DNA of 64,000 bases from Chionis minor (GCA_013398295.1 VZSF01004859.1:64753-128752), one strand, 5' to 3'; positions 1 through 59,981 are shown, numbered from the stretch's first letter. Numbers and translations are program-made. Notes: generated from the sequence alone by a model not told the origin.

Positions 1-653
1 ATAAGCCCCTGGTCCTAATATCCAGCTTACCTCTCTTGCCTATCTGCTCTTTTCTTCATGTAGTAACAGTCAGCATCTTCCTTGGATTATGACTCTATAA
101 CATCTCCAAGCTTACACCTCCCTTTGCTAACATCCTGCTGTCTACACATGGGTGGAGCTGGTCATGGGTTTGCTCGTTTTTTAGCATCCTCTGGAGAATT
201 ATGGCCATAATGCCTTTTCCTTTAACCCATCACTGCTTAATCTTTAATGCCCTCAATAACCACCACACTGCAGATAATAGAGCTGTCTTGCAGTTTTAAG
301 ATAGCCTGTGAGCAGAGCATGTGTACCACCTTAAAACACAGATACTTGTCTATAAAATACAGAGAACAATTTTAAGTTTGGAAAGTTAAAGCCAACCAGT
401 TTAACTCAAGATCAAAACTATATTAATTAAGGGAAGAGTTTCACTAATGTGAAGATCTTAAATTATTTAAAACACCCAAACATGTAAAAGTGATGACAAA
501 GACAAAGCTCTGTATAACTGCTTGGGATTTATTGTAACTCACTTTCTGTTAGAAGAGATCCTGCTTTTTTTTTTCAGTGATGAAGAATACACTACGAAGA
601 GGTTGGAAAGCAAGTTTTCAGTAGCAAAACAACAAGTATTTCCTTACAGTGGA
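1..653. other. Intergenic, no gene seen
   Basis: AT-rich non-coding DNA to the left of the CR1 copy. I see no exon, repeat or splice-flanked reading frame here. The next gene in the vertebrate order (MTX3) is not recognisable in the window. Confidence 0.6.
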
Positions 654-1341
654 CTGGAGAAGAAGAAAAGGATCTGGGGGCCCTGGTGGACACTTGGCTG
701 AACATGAGCCAGCAGTGTGCCCACGTGGCCAAGGCGGCCAATGGCATCTTGGCCTGTATCAGGAATAGCGTGGCCAGCAGGAGCAGGGAAGTGATTGTGC
801 CCCTGTACTCAGCACTGGAGAGGCCCAATCTCGAATAACGTGTTCAATTTTGGGTGCTGCAGTATAGGAGGGGCATTGAGGTGCTGGAACCTGTCCAGAG
901 ACGGGCAACGAAGCTGGTGAAGGGTCTAGAGAACAAGTTGTATGGGGAGCAGCTGAGGGAATTGGGATTGTTTAGCCTGGAGAAAAAAAGACTGAGAGGA
1001 GGCCTTACTGCTCCCTACAACTACCTGAAAGGAGGTTGTAGTGAGATGGGGCTCAATCTCTTCTCCCAAGTAACAAGCAATAGGACAAGAAGAAACAGCC
1101 TCAAGTTACACCATGGGAGGTCTAGGTTTGATATTAGGTAAGCCTTCTTCATGGAAAGGGTTATCAAGCATTGGAACAGGCTGCCCAGGGAGGTGGTGGA
1201 ATCACCATCCCAGAGATACTTAAAAGACGGGCAGACGTGGTGATGAGGGACATGGTTTAGGGGTGGTTTTGTCAGTGTTAGGTTTACGGTTGGACTAGAT
1301 GATCTCAAACATCTCTTCCAACCTAAGTGATTCTGTGATTA
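654..1341 (+). mobile_element. CR1 LINE 3' fragment
   Basis: This is a truncated CR1 non-LTR retrotransposon, the dominant LINE of birds. It starts with the conserved stretch around 'ctgggggccctggtggac' and runs through the C-terminal reverse-transcriptase reading frame (fragments such as [27 protein letters not shown]). It ends in the typical 'ttccaacctaagtgattctgtgatt' tail. Frameshifts and stops (for example near 830) show it is dead. It lies about 5.6 kb downstream of CMYA5. Confidence 0.93.
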
Positions 1342-4300
1342 ATTTTTTTTTCCTGTTAAATTGAATGTGACCTACCTACCTTTATCCTGCTAACTCAAGC
1401 AGAAGATGTACCTCAGGAATGATTAAGGCCCAAATTAAGCCCTACCAGCATGAATGTTTCTTGCAGCAGAAGTATTGTTCAGATGCACTCAAACTGCCAT
1501 GCTTCTTCCTTGGAGATTTCCAGGCTCCATCAGCCATGGAAGAATAACTGGAAGAAAAGCTGATGGCATTTTTCCACCATGGATATGCAGGTGTCCAGGG
1601 AATCCCACACTTGAAGGAATAGTCTGGTTTATTGCTCTTTAATTGCCCAAATGAGTCACATATGATCAGCAAGTCCAAGATGTTCAAGCTCCACTGAACC
1701 TACCAAATGTGTGCTACTGTAACTGCAATGCCATGCAGCAAAACTGAGTCTCACTGCATTGCAATCACAGAACATAACATCAGTTTCTGCTGGAGGAGCA
1801 TGTAATAGAAGTACACAGCCCTGAGCAAAAAAAATCTAATTTTTAACTTGGACTCAGTGACACAAAGGGTGCTTGCCTTTTTCTTTTTTTTTTTTAAATC
1901 ATGAAGAAATACCCCAGTTTAACTTCCAAAATGTGATTTTATACTTCAGAGAATAATGCCCTTTCTGTACCTGGGCAGGCTATTAGTCAGTGTTCCTGTG
2001 TAATTCTGCTGTGACTGACCCACAGAAAACTCTTTACCTATGTCAACACACATTCTTCTCTTTGAAGGGAAAGCCCTTGCCTGGTACATTAAATACAGAT
2101 ACACATTACTTCCTAAGCACTAGCAGTCACTTAATAATTATTTACACTGCTAGTTGCACATCTTGCACATAATATTTTAATAATTCGTGTTTCAGACAAA
2201 AAAAAACCCCAAACCTTCATGGATAAAGAGAGTGATACTGGTAGCCACTGTGGAACACCAACAGAAATGGGTGTGTTGAAGTAGTATATAAATCCCTTTC
2301 CCTTGTCACAAATTATTCAGGGATTATTTGTATTTGTTACCTTTTTTTTTCCCCCTGAAGGCATGGTACAAGTACCATGAATGTACATGAATGGTACAAG
2401 TACCATTTTTCAGTAATCTTCTTTCCTAAAAAAAGCAGGAAGCAGACAGACATACATCTAAAACGCAATCACAGCATTAGGTAAAATAATGTCCGTTAAT
2501 TTTACTACAAAATGTAGTTTTCTTTGTGGAGAACATGAAAATAAGACTTGTGGGACTACATATGCACCGTGCCTTCTGATGCAGGCTCGTGAAGTGCTGT
2601 GAGGTAGATTTTTACAAGCCCAGAAGGCTGGGCTATATAAAGAGATGCTCAGATAAAGGTCTCTTTTTGCCAGCCCCAGCATTAAAAGCCACGCTGGCTT
2701 CTTGCCTGCTCAGCAGAAGCCAGTTCTCTCCTGTACCTGTTGTGGCTGGCATCCAGCTCTCCATTCCTCATTCCTTGGCAGCATGGTGACAGCCTGGCAA
2801 GTTGAAATTCATCTGACCACTGCATTAATGGTGTACGACAAGCTATGAGTGTCTTCCATCTCTGCTTTGCAGCACTGCTTCTTCAGGGTGGAGAAAAGTA
2901 TGATTCAGAAATACAGTGTCTCTGTAATACAAGTCCTGAAAAGGAAGGTGTCATTTCTGCACAGGTATTTTCCAGAGTGAAAAAGGTGAACTTCAAATGG
3001 TGCATTTTCTGACTGCTGACAAAATCTCTGTGGGTCTGGGGTGGACATCTGCTTCATTTCCTTCCAGGCTGTGCTCCCGTAGGAACTGCACTGTGGAGTG
3101 GTCTCTGGTCAGCAAATGCCGCTTTCCACTATGGTAGAAAATCAGACAAGCTGAACAGGAATAATTAAGGTACTTTTCTAGTTCAATCTCCCTTCCAGAG
3201 CACGTGGTGTAAGTGGAAGAGATGCTCTCACTTCCTTGCTGGTTGTGTGACTATCTGAGCATACTGAGTTGCTTGACAGCTAGTAAATCCATCAGCAAAA
3301 TGACAGTAATGTAATCATGATTCGACCACTGAATGGGATTTTTCAAATCCAGTTTAAACCTCAACACGGCAGAGGTCCTATTTATCATCCTGAAATGAAG
3401 ATGATTCAAAAAGATCAAAATTTCTCATTATTCTTAAATCAGTCTTTACATACCTATTCAATACCCTGCAGGGCTAATAGAAATCGTATTTCACATGCGT
3501 ATCACTGACAATATCACAGTACGGTGGATTTAGCAACAGTTTACTGGTGCTGTGCCATACTGGATTTATGTCTTACAACAGGCTTAGTGATAACATGTAA
3601 TTAAGTTCCACAATAGTAGTGGGGAGGGGGAGGTTTTTAACGCACCTGTTTCAAAAATTAAGCATGGCTAGACAATTTTCAGTACAAACAGCTACATTTC
3701 AGGGACATTTCCCCTTTTAAAAAGAGCTAGGGCAAGAGCAAAGTTGCACCCGCATGCATGGGCTGTGGTCTGCAGACGCATTGCTGAGTTCCTCCGCCTG
3801 ATGTCGCATGGAAGCATTAAACTCTCTGTGCAGCAGAAAGACCTAAGCAAGGTTTGTGGATCAATAGTGCTGATACTAGCAATATTCCAGTTCAGCACCA
3901 TTTTGACAGTAGAAATTAATGTTTCTCTTCTCATAGTCAGGCCTATATTCTCATCTCAGTGCTCAAGGGTTTACGAGCCTAATCTAAAACCTGCTGAAGT
4001 GAAAAGAAATCGTTCCTTTTAATGCAATGCATTTCAGATCAGCCCAAATATTTATTAACAGTATTTACAGTATTAGGCATCAGCTTATGTATTTTCATGA
4101 TGAAAATAAATCCCCAATTACTGGTGAACTCTTTTACAGTTCTTTGTGTAACTCTTAAAATGTACTTCTATGTAATTCTTAGCATGGAATGATGATCAGA
4201 CTGTGTACACATACCACACGACCGTGTCAGCATTTGCACAGTCGTAGTCACTATGAGCCAAACTAACTAACACCCTTCACTGAAAAATAAGTCACACTAT

Positions 4301-6894
4301 TTTAAAAGTATTTCTAAATGCTAAACTCATCAAGTGCAAGAAAAATACAGTGACCAGGGGTTTTTTGGTCTTTCTCTTCTCTAGTACATTGTTACAAACT
4401 ACGATGGCCAGAAAAAAAAAGGATGGAGCAAGCCTCAAAATCTCAATTCATCTGAACACAAAGTCATACGGACTGCACTGTACATTCAGCTGTCTATGGA
4501 CAGTTACCTACTGGAAAGTGAATTCCTGAACCTGGTGCCACTTTGCGCCCATCAGGCAAGTAAGACATCGCAGCAGATGTACCTCTAGACTTTCCAATGG
4601 CAGCAGAGTTTGCACCATGTATTATAAGTTCTAGCAGCTTAATTTTGGCTTTCAGGATCTGCTTTCCTCACTAATATGAATTTTCTGACTGTACTGAATC
4701 TTAATTCTTGTATATTCTTTTTTGTTTAGTGCGCACTTTGTTCCATCTCTCAGAAAAAGATACTCTCTCTAGGCACTTCTTCATGTGGCATAGCTTAATG
4801 CAGACCAGATTTAGATATTCAAACCAGTACTGTCCAGGTTTTTTGAATGACTTTTTAAACTTCAAATAATTTATCCAGCTTTCACATAAACAGTAAATAC
4901 ACTTATTGATACTGCCCAGTCTAAAAGCTAAACCTAAAAAATCAGCAAGAAAACAGTCAGTCAGTTTTTCAAATTCATCAAATATTTCTAAGAATGAGGT
5001 GCTCCAAAAAAACCCATTTTGACAAACTTAATGTTGCAGTAGTACCTGAGTAACAATGAAGGGCAATAGATGAGGCCTTCGCTTTTGATGTTAAAACCGC
5101 TATTTACTAATACACAGTTACCTTTGACAAGGCAGTTGCTTCTTGTCTTCGTGGAAAAAGCCACCCAAATAATTTCATGCCATTTTGCTCTCCTTCTCAC
5201 TGGCTGTCCCCTTGGCGATACATCACCACGTTGGTGTCCACGAAGCAATCCCAAGCTTGGGACAGCAGCAACCAGGGCAAGGAGAACGCCGGTAAAATCA
5301 CTACAAAGCTGGGATTTTTCAGGTTTAGCTCAAAATGCCACATTAAGCTCAGGAGACAGCCAAACCTCTGGCAAGCTGACTGGCTGTGGGAGCCTGAGGA
5401 ATGCAGCCTGCCAGCACCACTGACCTGCCTCTTAGCTCATCACCTCCGCTCTGTGTAAGTTTCCTGCCTGCCTTCTGCCTCCTCCTCCTCCGCCTTCATG
5501 ATAACGCTACCCTCAATACCCTTTCTGTCTTTCTTCCCCAGTTAGTCCTGGACCTTGCCTCACCATCCCGCACACCTCCAAAACACTCGCTTGAGCCAAC
5601 AGGGCCCTGCCTTGCTTTTTCATTTCCCTCTCTCCCCGGCAGGGACTGCGAACTGGCAGTCTTTAATTGAAATGCCAAAAAGAGCTCTGGCTTAAAATAA
5701 ATGGTCACAGGATTCTGTTTATCTTGCCTCAACCACCCCATCAGAGCCTGCTGTGACAGTGTGGAGTGTGGCTCCACTGGGACAGCAGGCTAAAGCAGCA
5801 AGCACATGCCTTGGTGGTGTTAAACCATAAATAAAACAGCAGCAGCAGGCACCTCCTCTGAGCATAAAATGCAGAAGCTTCCCTGTAACTTATTTAAGTC
5901 CTCCCTTCAGAAGCAAACCCTCTCCGTCAGACTCCTGAAATCTGCTTTACATCGGGGAGCACAGCTCTTCAGCTGAGCTCAGAAATAAGTCTGGCAGCGT
6001 AGCCCCCTGCAGCAGAAATCTCCAGAGCAGGCACAGCATGAAAAGCACTGCCCGCCTGCCTTAAGATTAATTTCCCCCCAGCCTTCACTGGAGTTTTGCA
6101 CCACTAGCACTCGTGCATTCAGCCCTTGGGGCAGGCGAGAAGACAGCCGTACCACCGATGTGTGAAGCACTCGGGAAAACGGTTTGAAAAAGCCAAGGGG
6201 GAAAAACAGCATCCTGCTGCTCTGCTTGCACCAGCCATTTTCAGCCTGCCTGTGCTGGTGGAACACTGCGCCTTGCTGGCACGATGCTGCTGCTAGCGTA
6301 GACAACAGGGGGGAGCAGGGCAGGTGCAGGAAAATGTCCACAAGCTTGAAATTAGGAGCATCAAATCGGCATGTGCAAAGGTAAAAAAGCAGTGATGGAA
6401 AAGGGGGTGATCCACAAGAAGGTCGCTAGCAATTGGACGCTTGTCTAAGGTCCCAGGTGGCAACCTTCCCCTCACCATCAAAACCACCTAACCAACAAAC
6501 TGAGAATTAAAAACAGAGGGAAGACTTTTACCACAATTAACAGGTTTCCTCATACATGTGTTCGTGAGTACCTGTTTACAGGTACAGATATTTACTGACA
6601 CAGTCCTGGTAGCTGCCTGCTACTCTGCTGTGAGCAGGGTAAGTAGGTGTTCCATACCCAAACTTTACATGACTGATATGAAGACCAGTCTGGGACTCAT
6701 TTTGGAAACATGCAGATTTCTAAGTTTCCAAATTTTCTCAATTTGTGCATTTAAAGAAAAGAGTTGGCAAACAATAACACAAGATGTATTACCCTGCAAA
6801 ATGGTTGAGTTGTTGAACAGTTCGCACATTTTTCAAACATGTCATCTTGGATTCAGGCTCCGACTTCCCTGGCAAATGATGAAATGATGGCTTT
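1342..6894. other. Intergenic downstream of CMYA5
   Basis: Apart from the palindrome cluster at 2363-2406 I see only short homopolymer runs and non-conserved short reading frames. The part around 5,170-6,340 is somewhat richer in G+C but shows no exon-like signal. Confidence 0.55.
2363..2406. repeat. Cluster of three perfect palindromes
   Basis: The 16-bp inverted repeat ATGGTACAAGTACCAT occurs at 2363-2378 and again at 2391-2406. Between them is the 8-bp palindrome ATGTACAT (2381-2388), with GA spacers on either side. The outer arms are identical copies with a 28-bp period. No function is assigned. Confidence 0.8.
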
Positions 6895-6917
6895 CATGTA
6901 TTGCAGTGAGAGATGCA

Positions 6918-6923
6918 TTTATT
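6918..6923 (-). terminator. CMYA5: CMYA5 poly(A) signal (AATAAA on minus strand)
   Basis: This is the first canonical AATAAA on the minus strand after the CMYA5 stop, 357 bases downstream. It would give a 3' UTR of roughly 370-390 nt (about 6,895-7,279). The UTR contains a run of about ten G on the transcribed strand near 6996-7005. There is no transcript evidence, and more distal sites are possible. Confidence 0.5.
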
Positions 6924-7279
6924 TTATACACAGGCTCATCATCAACTTTACAAAGACAGCTAGCACTGTCATTATTTTCACAGGGAAAGTACATTTCCCC
7001 CCCCCTTAATATTCATATCTAACAAACCTTTTTTTTCCCCTCAAAAGTACTCCTGTGTATATCACTAGGTGCACACTCTATCTGAAGGAGTCGATTTTCT
7101 CTCCAGGCTCAGGGTGATTACGTGGCTGAGCACTAACTACAGTTACTGATGATGTGGGGGAGAGCTGTGTGCGCAGCATTCGTCGGTGAAGACTAGACAT
7201 CCCTCCCTGACATCCCCCTTCCCCTCCCTATCCCCTTACACTGTAATGGTCACTTTTCCTGCGAGTGTGAAGCAGGGGG

Positions 7280-54665
<47,386 letters not shown>

Positions 54666-54781
54666 GCCCTTCCCAGCTCAGGCCCTCGCCGGTGATTTTT
54701 ACCCCCGACCCTGTCCTCCCCAGGGTTGCCTGAAGCAACTGTCATCCCCAGCAGCTCTCGCTTCTCCTGACTCAGGGCAGT

Positions 54782-54791
54782 CTTTAAATAG
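54782..54791 (-). promoter_or_regulatory. CMYA5: TATA-like / MEF2-like element upstream of CMYA5
   Basis: The minus strand reads CTATTTAAAG about 117 bases upstream of the CMYA5 start codon. It contains a TATTTAA TATA-like core and differs at one position from the MEF2 consensus YTAWWWWTAR. CMYA5 is reported to be a direct MEF2A target in muscle, so this is a sensible core-promoter candidate. Transcription would then start near 54755-54762 with a 5' UTR of about 90-97 nt. E-box-type sequences lie nearby at 54736 (CAACTG), 55028 (CAGGTG) and 55158 (CACGTG). Confidence 0.45.
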
Positions 54792-56310
54792 ACGGCAGGG
54801 AAGTCACAGCGCCGAGCGAGTGGCTGCTGGTCCCACCCTGGGTCCTAGCACCAACCGGGTGCCAGGACCCGTGGCAAAACCCCACGGCCATCCCTCTGGC
54901 TGCTCCTCTCCTTCGCCTGCCGGCCGCTGCCACCGTGGGCTTCGTCCGGCGGTGGTGGCAGGGAGCAGGGTCTGGGGCACCAGCAGACCTTCCCAAGCCA
55001 CCTCTGGCGAATTTGCGGCGGACAGCACAGGTGAAGCGGAAGGAGCGTTTTCTTTTGGCCCCCCAAAAAGGTGCATTTAGCACATTCAAAAGCGAGTTCC
55101 GACCCTGAGAGCACTCAGAGCGCCTCGAATTTGAGCTAGAGAGGTCAAATATGATTACACGTGGATGAGCCTTGGCCACACGCCATTAATAATCAACACT
55201 GTACCGTAAGAGGTATCAGATGCACTGCAGTTTTAAACAATGTGCAGAAAATATATTTGAACCCCCAAATTTGTCTATGCGTTACATCACAGGACACTTC
55301 AGATTTCTTCTTTGAGGGGACTTGAACTGATTCTCATTTAAAGCAAAGACAAACTATGTTACCATGTAAGGTTTAGGTTAAGCCACGTTTACCCTTTATT
55401 TTTCTGCATTTCTAACAAAATGCAGTGCTTTTCACAGACAAAATGGATACATTTCCAGCCCGTACTAGCCAAAGCAATGATTGTATTCAAAATTATTTTT
55501 TGGAAGAGGGGGAGAAGCACCAATCTGACTCTAAATAAAGAACTACAAAGTTATTTCAGATATAAAATTTTGTATATACAGTATAAGTCTAATCCCCTTT
55601 TTTCTCCCCCCCCCCCCAAATAACTAACTGGTTATAAATCAGTTGGCAAACTCTTCTTCGTGTTTTAAGTGTAGAAACACCCAAGCAGGTATTTCTGAAT
55701 ACAATCTGCAATGCTCAATTAAAATTCTACTGACAGATTCACTTGAAGTAAAATATATCCTACACAGTACGTACAGATAAAACCTGTCTGCACTCTTGAC
55801 CTGCCCACTGATTACAGAATTCACAAGGTCAGAACATCATTTCTTGAAGACGTGTACCTGAAACAGCTACTAGCTTAAACTCCAGATTTTATCATGAGCA
55901 CAAAGAAAGCGTACACAGCACAATGAGATTTAAGGTAGAGGACTTCACATTCTTTACTCCCACTTGGGAGGACAAGAGCATTACAATCTTCTAGAAATGC
56001 TTGTATACAAAGCATACATATATTGCACAAGTTTTGATTCAGTCTTCAGCACAGCAAGAAGGTGAGTACCCTTTAACCAGAATGCCTTCAAATTATTTCC
56101 AGACCTAGTTCTCTTCCTTCTGTACTTAACTTAATTTGACCTGTAAATTGACCCAAATAGCATATTCTTTCATGCTTTTCCTACAAGCATCATACTCTGT
56201 AAATCAATGAGGGAAAGATTTATATCAAAACACAGAAGGATTAGAGAAAACAAGGCAAACCTAACAAAACCAAACACTACAAAAGACACATGAGAGAACC
56301 CAGAGCAAGT
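54792..56310. other. CMYA5 upstream flank
   Basis: The first 300 bases (54,792-55,080) are G+C-rich and then the sequence becomes AT-rich. It contains E-box-like words at 55028 and 55158 and a 12-base C run at 55606-55617. No gene seen. Confidence 0.55.
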
Positions 56311-57195
56311 AGAATCACAGAATCACTGGCGTTGGAAGGGACCTCTGGAGATCATCTGGTCCAAACCCCCTGCCAGAGTAGGTCCACCTCGTGGATGGCT
56401 TAAGCCACTTGCAAAATTGTTAGTAGGTTGTTTAATTATTTTTCTGTGTGTTCTGATCTGCGTGCCTTGTTTATCACAATGTGTTAAACATTTGATAGAG
56501 AAATTGGTTAAAGCAGTTTTATTCGTAAACAAAGAAGGGGGAGATGAGAGAACAGAGTAGGAGACGAACTTGGGTAGTCCACAAAACGTTGTTTTGGTAA
56601 GCCATGGAAGCAGGAAGGTTAGGAATAACTGCAAATTGCTCCAAGAGGATGTGGTTAAGCAAATAGCTCCGTGTGATAACATGACTTTTTAGTTATGCTC
56701 TGAAAAGACATATAAGGTGTGGGTAACTAATAATAAAGATCTTCGCTGTTTTCGCTTGCAATGAGCATCGGAGTCCGTGACTTAATTGCCACACCACCTA
56801 CAGCAGGTGGCACAGGATGGGGTCCAGGTGGGTTTTGAGTGTCTCCAGAGTCGGAGACTCCACCACCTCTCTGGGCAGCCTGTGCCAGTGCTCTGCCACC
56901 CTCAAAGGAATGAAGATCCTCCTCGTGTTCAGATGGAACTTCCTATGTTCCAGTTTGTGCCCATTTCCTCCTGTCCTGCCACTGGGCACCACTGAAAAAA
57001 GACTGGCCCCCTCCTCCCAGCACCCTCCCTTTAAGTATTTGTAAGCATTGATGAGATCCCCCCTCAGTCTTCTCTTCTCCAGACTAAAAATACCCAACTC
57101 CCTCAGCCTCTCCCCGTAAGAAAGATGTTCTAGTCCCCTAATCATCTTTGTAGCCCTTTGCCGTACCCTCTCCAGCAGTTCCCTGTCCTTCTAGA
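56311..57195 (-). mobile_element. CR1 LINE fragment, split by an LTR insertion
   Basis: On the minus strand this is a CR1 3' part. The 3' tail is at 56311-56389 and the coding part at 56800-57195 ([20 protein letters not shown], then [18 protein letters not shown]). The two pieces join directly in the CR1 consensus around 'gtaggtccacct' and 'acagcaggt', with about 404 foreign bases between them. It is dead, lying between TENT2 and CMYA5. Confidence 0.92.
56390..56793 (+). mobile_element. Probable solo LTR of an endogenous retrovirus
   Basis: This 404-bp insert sits inside the CR1 copy and is flanked by the same 6-bp sequence CCACCT (56384-56389 and 56794-56799), as expected for a target-site duplication. 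It ends in CA and starts CG-TGG, where TG is expected, so the first base may have mutated. It has a TATAAG box at 56711-56716 and AATAAA at 56732-56737 on the plus strand, followed by a short U5-like end. No internal viral gene is present. Confidence 0.75.
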
Positions 57196-59619
57196 ACCTT
57201 AAATACATTAAATCAAGAGTAACATTCTCTGATGGACTTTAACACCAAATATACTGTGAATTGAGTCCATTGACCCCAGTTCAAGTAAAGCATTGGTTCC
57301 AAATAAGCATTTGGGATGGTATTCACAAGCACTAGCTTCAGGTTATCTGCAAATCACCTTACATCCTTTTAACATGGCTGCCCATTTTTCCCAAATAACC
57401 ATGTCATCTTTCAATTTGAGCCTTAAAATTGGTTAATACTGAATTCTTTGTGAGGGATTTCTTAAAAATAACCTCTCATTCCATTAGAGCACCTTAAGGT
57501 ACAGAGAGTACACTTACCCAATCACATTTTAGGAGAAATGAGAGCAAGAGAACTAGAAGAGAAACTTCCAAGTTTCACAGTATACAGCCTATGTCGGTTC
57601 TGGCACTACTATCACCGAATAGGAAGCTCTCACTAATATTTGGTCCTCCCATGCTCCTGTGAGCCTGTAAATTAAACACAACACTAGAGAGTTCCTAAAA
57701 TCCTAGGCAACACACTAGCAGTTTCTGACATTATATAAGGTGAGAAATGACAGGCAAACCCCATGCCAAAATGAGCAGTCAAAACTGGACCTAAAGTAAC
57801 AAACAGAGCTGAACTAAAGCATTTTTATTTCAAGGCAGTAAGAAGCCTCAGAGAAGTTAGCATTTTGCACACACGCTGAAACCTTGACCGGCCACGAAAC
57901 ACACCTTTTACCAAAGGTCTCCCAGAAAAACTACTCCTGCTACGGCATATGCCAAGGGATAGGTGTGTGAAGGTTTTCATTTTGGAGTTGAGAAGGGAAA
58001 ACTTCACACTAATATTAAGATTTATGATAGCCATTAGTGGATTTCTTGCTCTGGATACCTGCCCAGAGTAGATGAAAATCCAGGCCATTAAACCTCTGAA
58101 CAACTTCAGACTATGCAGAACTGAATCAAAAGTTAAAGTTCAGCTCCAACTCACTCTCCCCAAACCATTTATTTTGCCGTATTTTATCTGAAGTTTTCTG
58201 ATGAAAGTTTCAGCCCACCATTTAACAAGTATTGTCATGTTCGTTCCGCGTCATACCCGTTGCCTGGCACTTCTGTGGAAAATGGTGCTGCTCTTACTTG
58301 CCTTCACAGGAGAATAACATAATATGACCTCTGGTGAAATTTGTCTTCAAAACCTCTCAGATTATTGTTTAAACACATGAGAGCACTGCCACTTTCCACC
58401 GTCTTGCTAGATGATTAACTTCTTTGGCTATGAGCTAAACCAGATTACACCACCTTGCACAGCCAACACAGTAAATTACTGGGGCGTTTTCCATTGTTGG
58501 AGTGGATGTCACAAACAGGCTTGTCCCTAAGCAGTTGGGGAAAACTGCTATCTAGACTGCATTTCTGATTACAAATGAAGCTTATCAGAAGTACATAAAC
58601 TTGAGAAAAAAAATGTAAAAAGATTCTTTAGAAAGAAACAGGCCATTGTGGTTACAGGCCGTGGCTTGTATTAAAAAGACTGCTGAGTTGGTGGGTCAGT
58701 TTTTATGGGGTTGTATGGAGGTACCACAATTTTTTTTTTAACTGAAGCAGTTTCAAACATAAAGCAGTAATTTAAGGTGTGAAATATGTTGACACCTTAG
58801 GTGATGCAATCCAAACTTGTAAGAGACAGACATGCATAAGGTTTTGTGCCTCACATCCAGCTCACTTGAAATACATTTTTGCCAATTTTGACCACCTATG
58901 GCCCTTCTATCCTTCTTCCCCATCCTGCGTTGGGGAAGTTGTACATTTTCTAGACAGATAGCCAGCACCTTTAAAAAAAAAAAAAAAGAAAAAGCCCGTC
59001 TCTCCCCAGAATCCATCTAGGGCTTGTAAGGCATTTTTGAATCCAGACATCATCCTGTACTAAAAACTTTTTGTTCCATTTTAGGTAAAGCAGGTCAAAG
59101 GGAATGTTTCACTGAGACCAGATCTACTAGCTAATAAAGAGGAAGGGCAGTGAGGGGGAACATACAAAGGGAGGGAGAACACTTCAGTGGATTGCTGGAG
59201 TTGGATTAAAACTGCAAGACCATTTAAATGGCAGAAGGAAGCTGTTTTAAGAAGTAAGCTGAAATCTTACACAGACTAGATCATGAGGAAGTGTGCAGTA
59301 AGTAACCTCACAGCAGGCAAATGACTTACAGTTTGTAGAACTTCTAAATTGTAAAACTTGAAATAAACTAGAACTTAAAAGTTTGCCCAATAAGAGATAA
59401 TAATTGCTATTTTACACAGATATAAGGGTTTTCACAATCTCGTTAGAAAAGGCAATAGCTGAAACTTTTACCTGTACACAGACACAGTGCAGACTAGCCA
59501 TATAGAAGTTTATGATTTCCAACAGTGGCCTTACCTTTACAGGGTTATCTCCTTCTCTACTTAATTATAGGAAATATTTTAAATATGTAGTACAAAATAA
59601 TAAACTGGAAAAACAAGCT
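57196..59619. other. Intergenic between CR1 copy and TENT2 3' end
   Basis: AT-rich DNA with an A-rich run near 58973-58993. No exon, RNA gene or repeat family recognised. Confidence 0.55.
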
Positions 59620-59638
59620 TCATCTTACATATACAAAC

Positions 59639-59644
59639 TTTATT
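59639..59644 (-). terminator. TENT2: TENT2 poly(A) signal (AATAAA on minus strand)
   Basis: This canonical hexamer on the minus strand lies about 1.09 kb after the TENT2 stop, and I saw no earlier canonical hexamer in between. Cleavage would fall near 59615-59625. That leaves roughly 4.8 kb between the end of TENT2 and the CMYA5 promoter. Confidence 0.45.
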
Positions 59645-59948
59645 CCACTTGACACCATACAAAATATTAAACTTAAAAAAATGGCAAGTACAGTTTTAAC
59701 AATGAATTGGTCTTCAATAACAAATATAACAGAGGCACAAATTGTGCTACAGCAGGTCTAAAAGAAGGGTCACAACTATATTTTGGAAAAGCTAAAATTT
59801 TCAGGATTACTTACTGAAATTCAGTTTACAGTAGCTGACCAATTTACAAATATTCACACAAAATTAAAACAGAAATGCAGCTTACTGTTGTAGCAGTGGT
59901 AGGATCATAGGGTGTTTCAGGGTGGGGTTCTTTTTTTGTCCCTTTATA

Positions 59949-59981
59949 TCCCCTGCTCTGCCCCCCCCGCCCCCCTCCCCC
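59949..59981 (-). other. TENT2: G-rich run with quadruplex potential in TENT2 3' UTR
   Basis: The plus strand is C-rich (C8-G-C6-T-C5 and a nearby C4). The transcribed strand therefore carries runs of 5, 6, 8 and 4 G separated by 1, 1 and 7 bases, which fits the usual G-quadruplex pattern. Confidence 0.6.

Noticed and set aside
1..6894. MTX3, the next gene after CMYA5 in vertebrates
   Set aside because: I found no metaxin-like coding sequence on either strand. In human it lies far from CMYA5, so it is probably outside the window.
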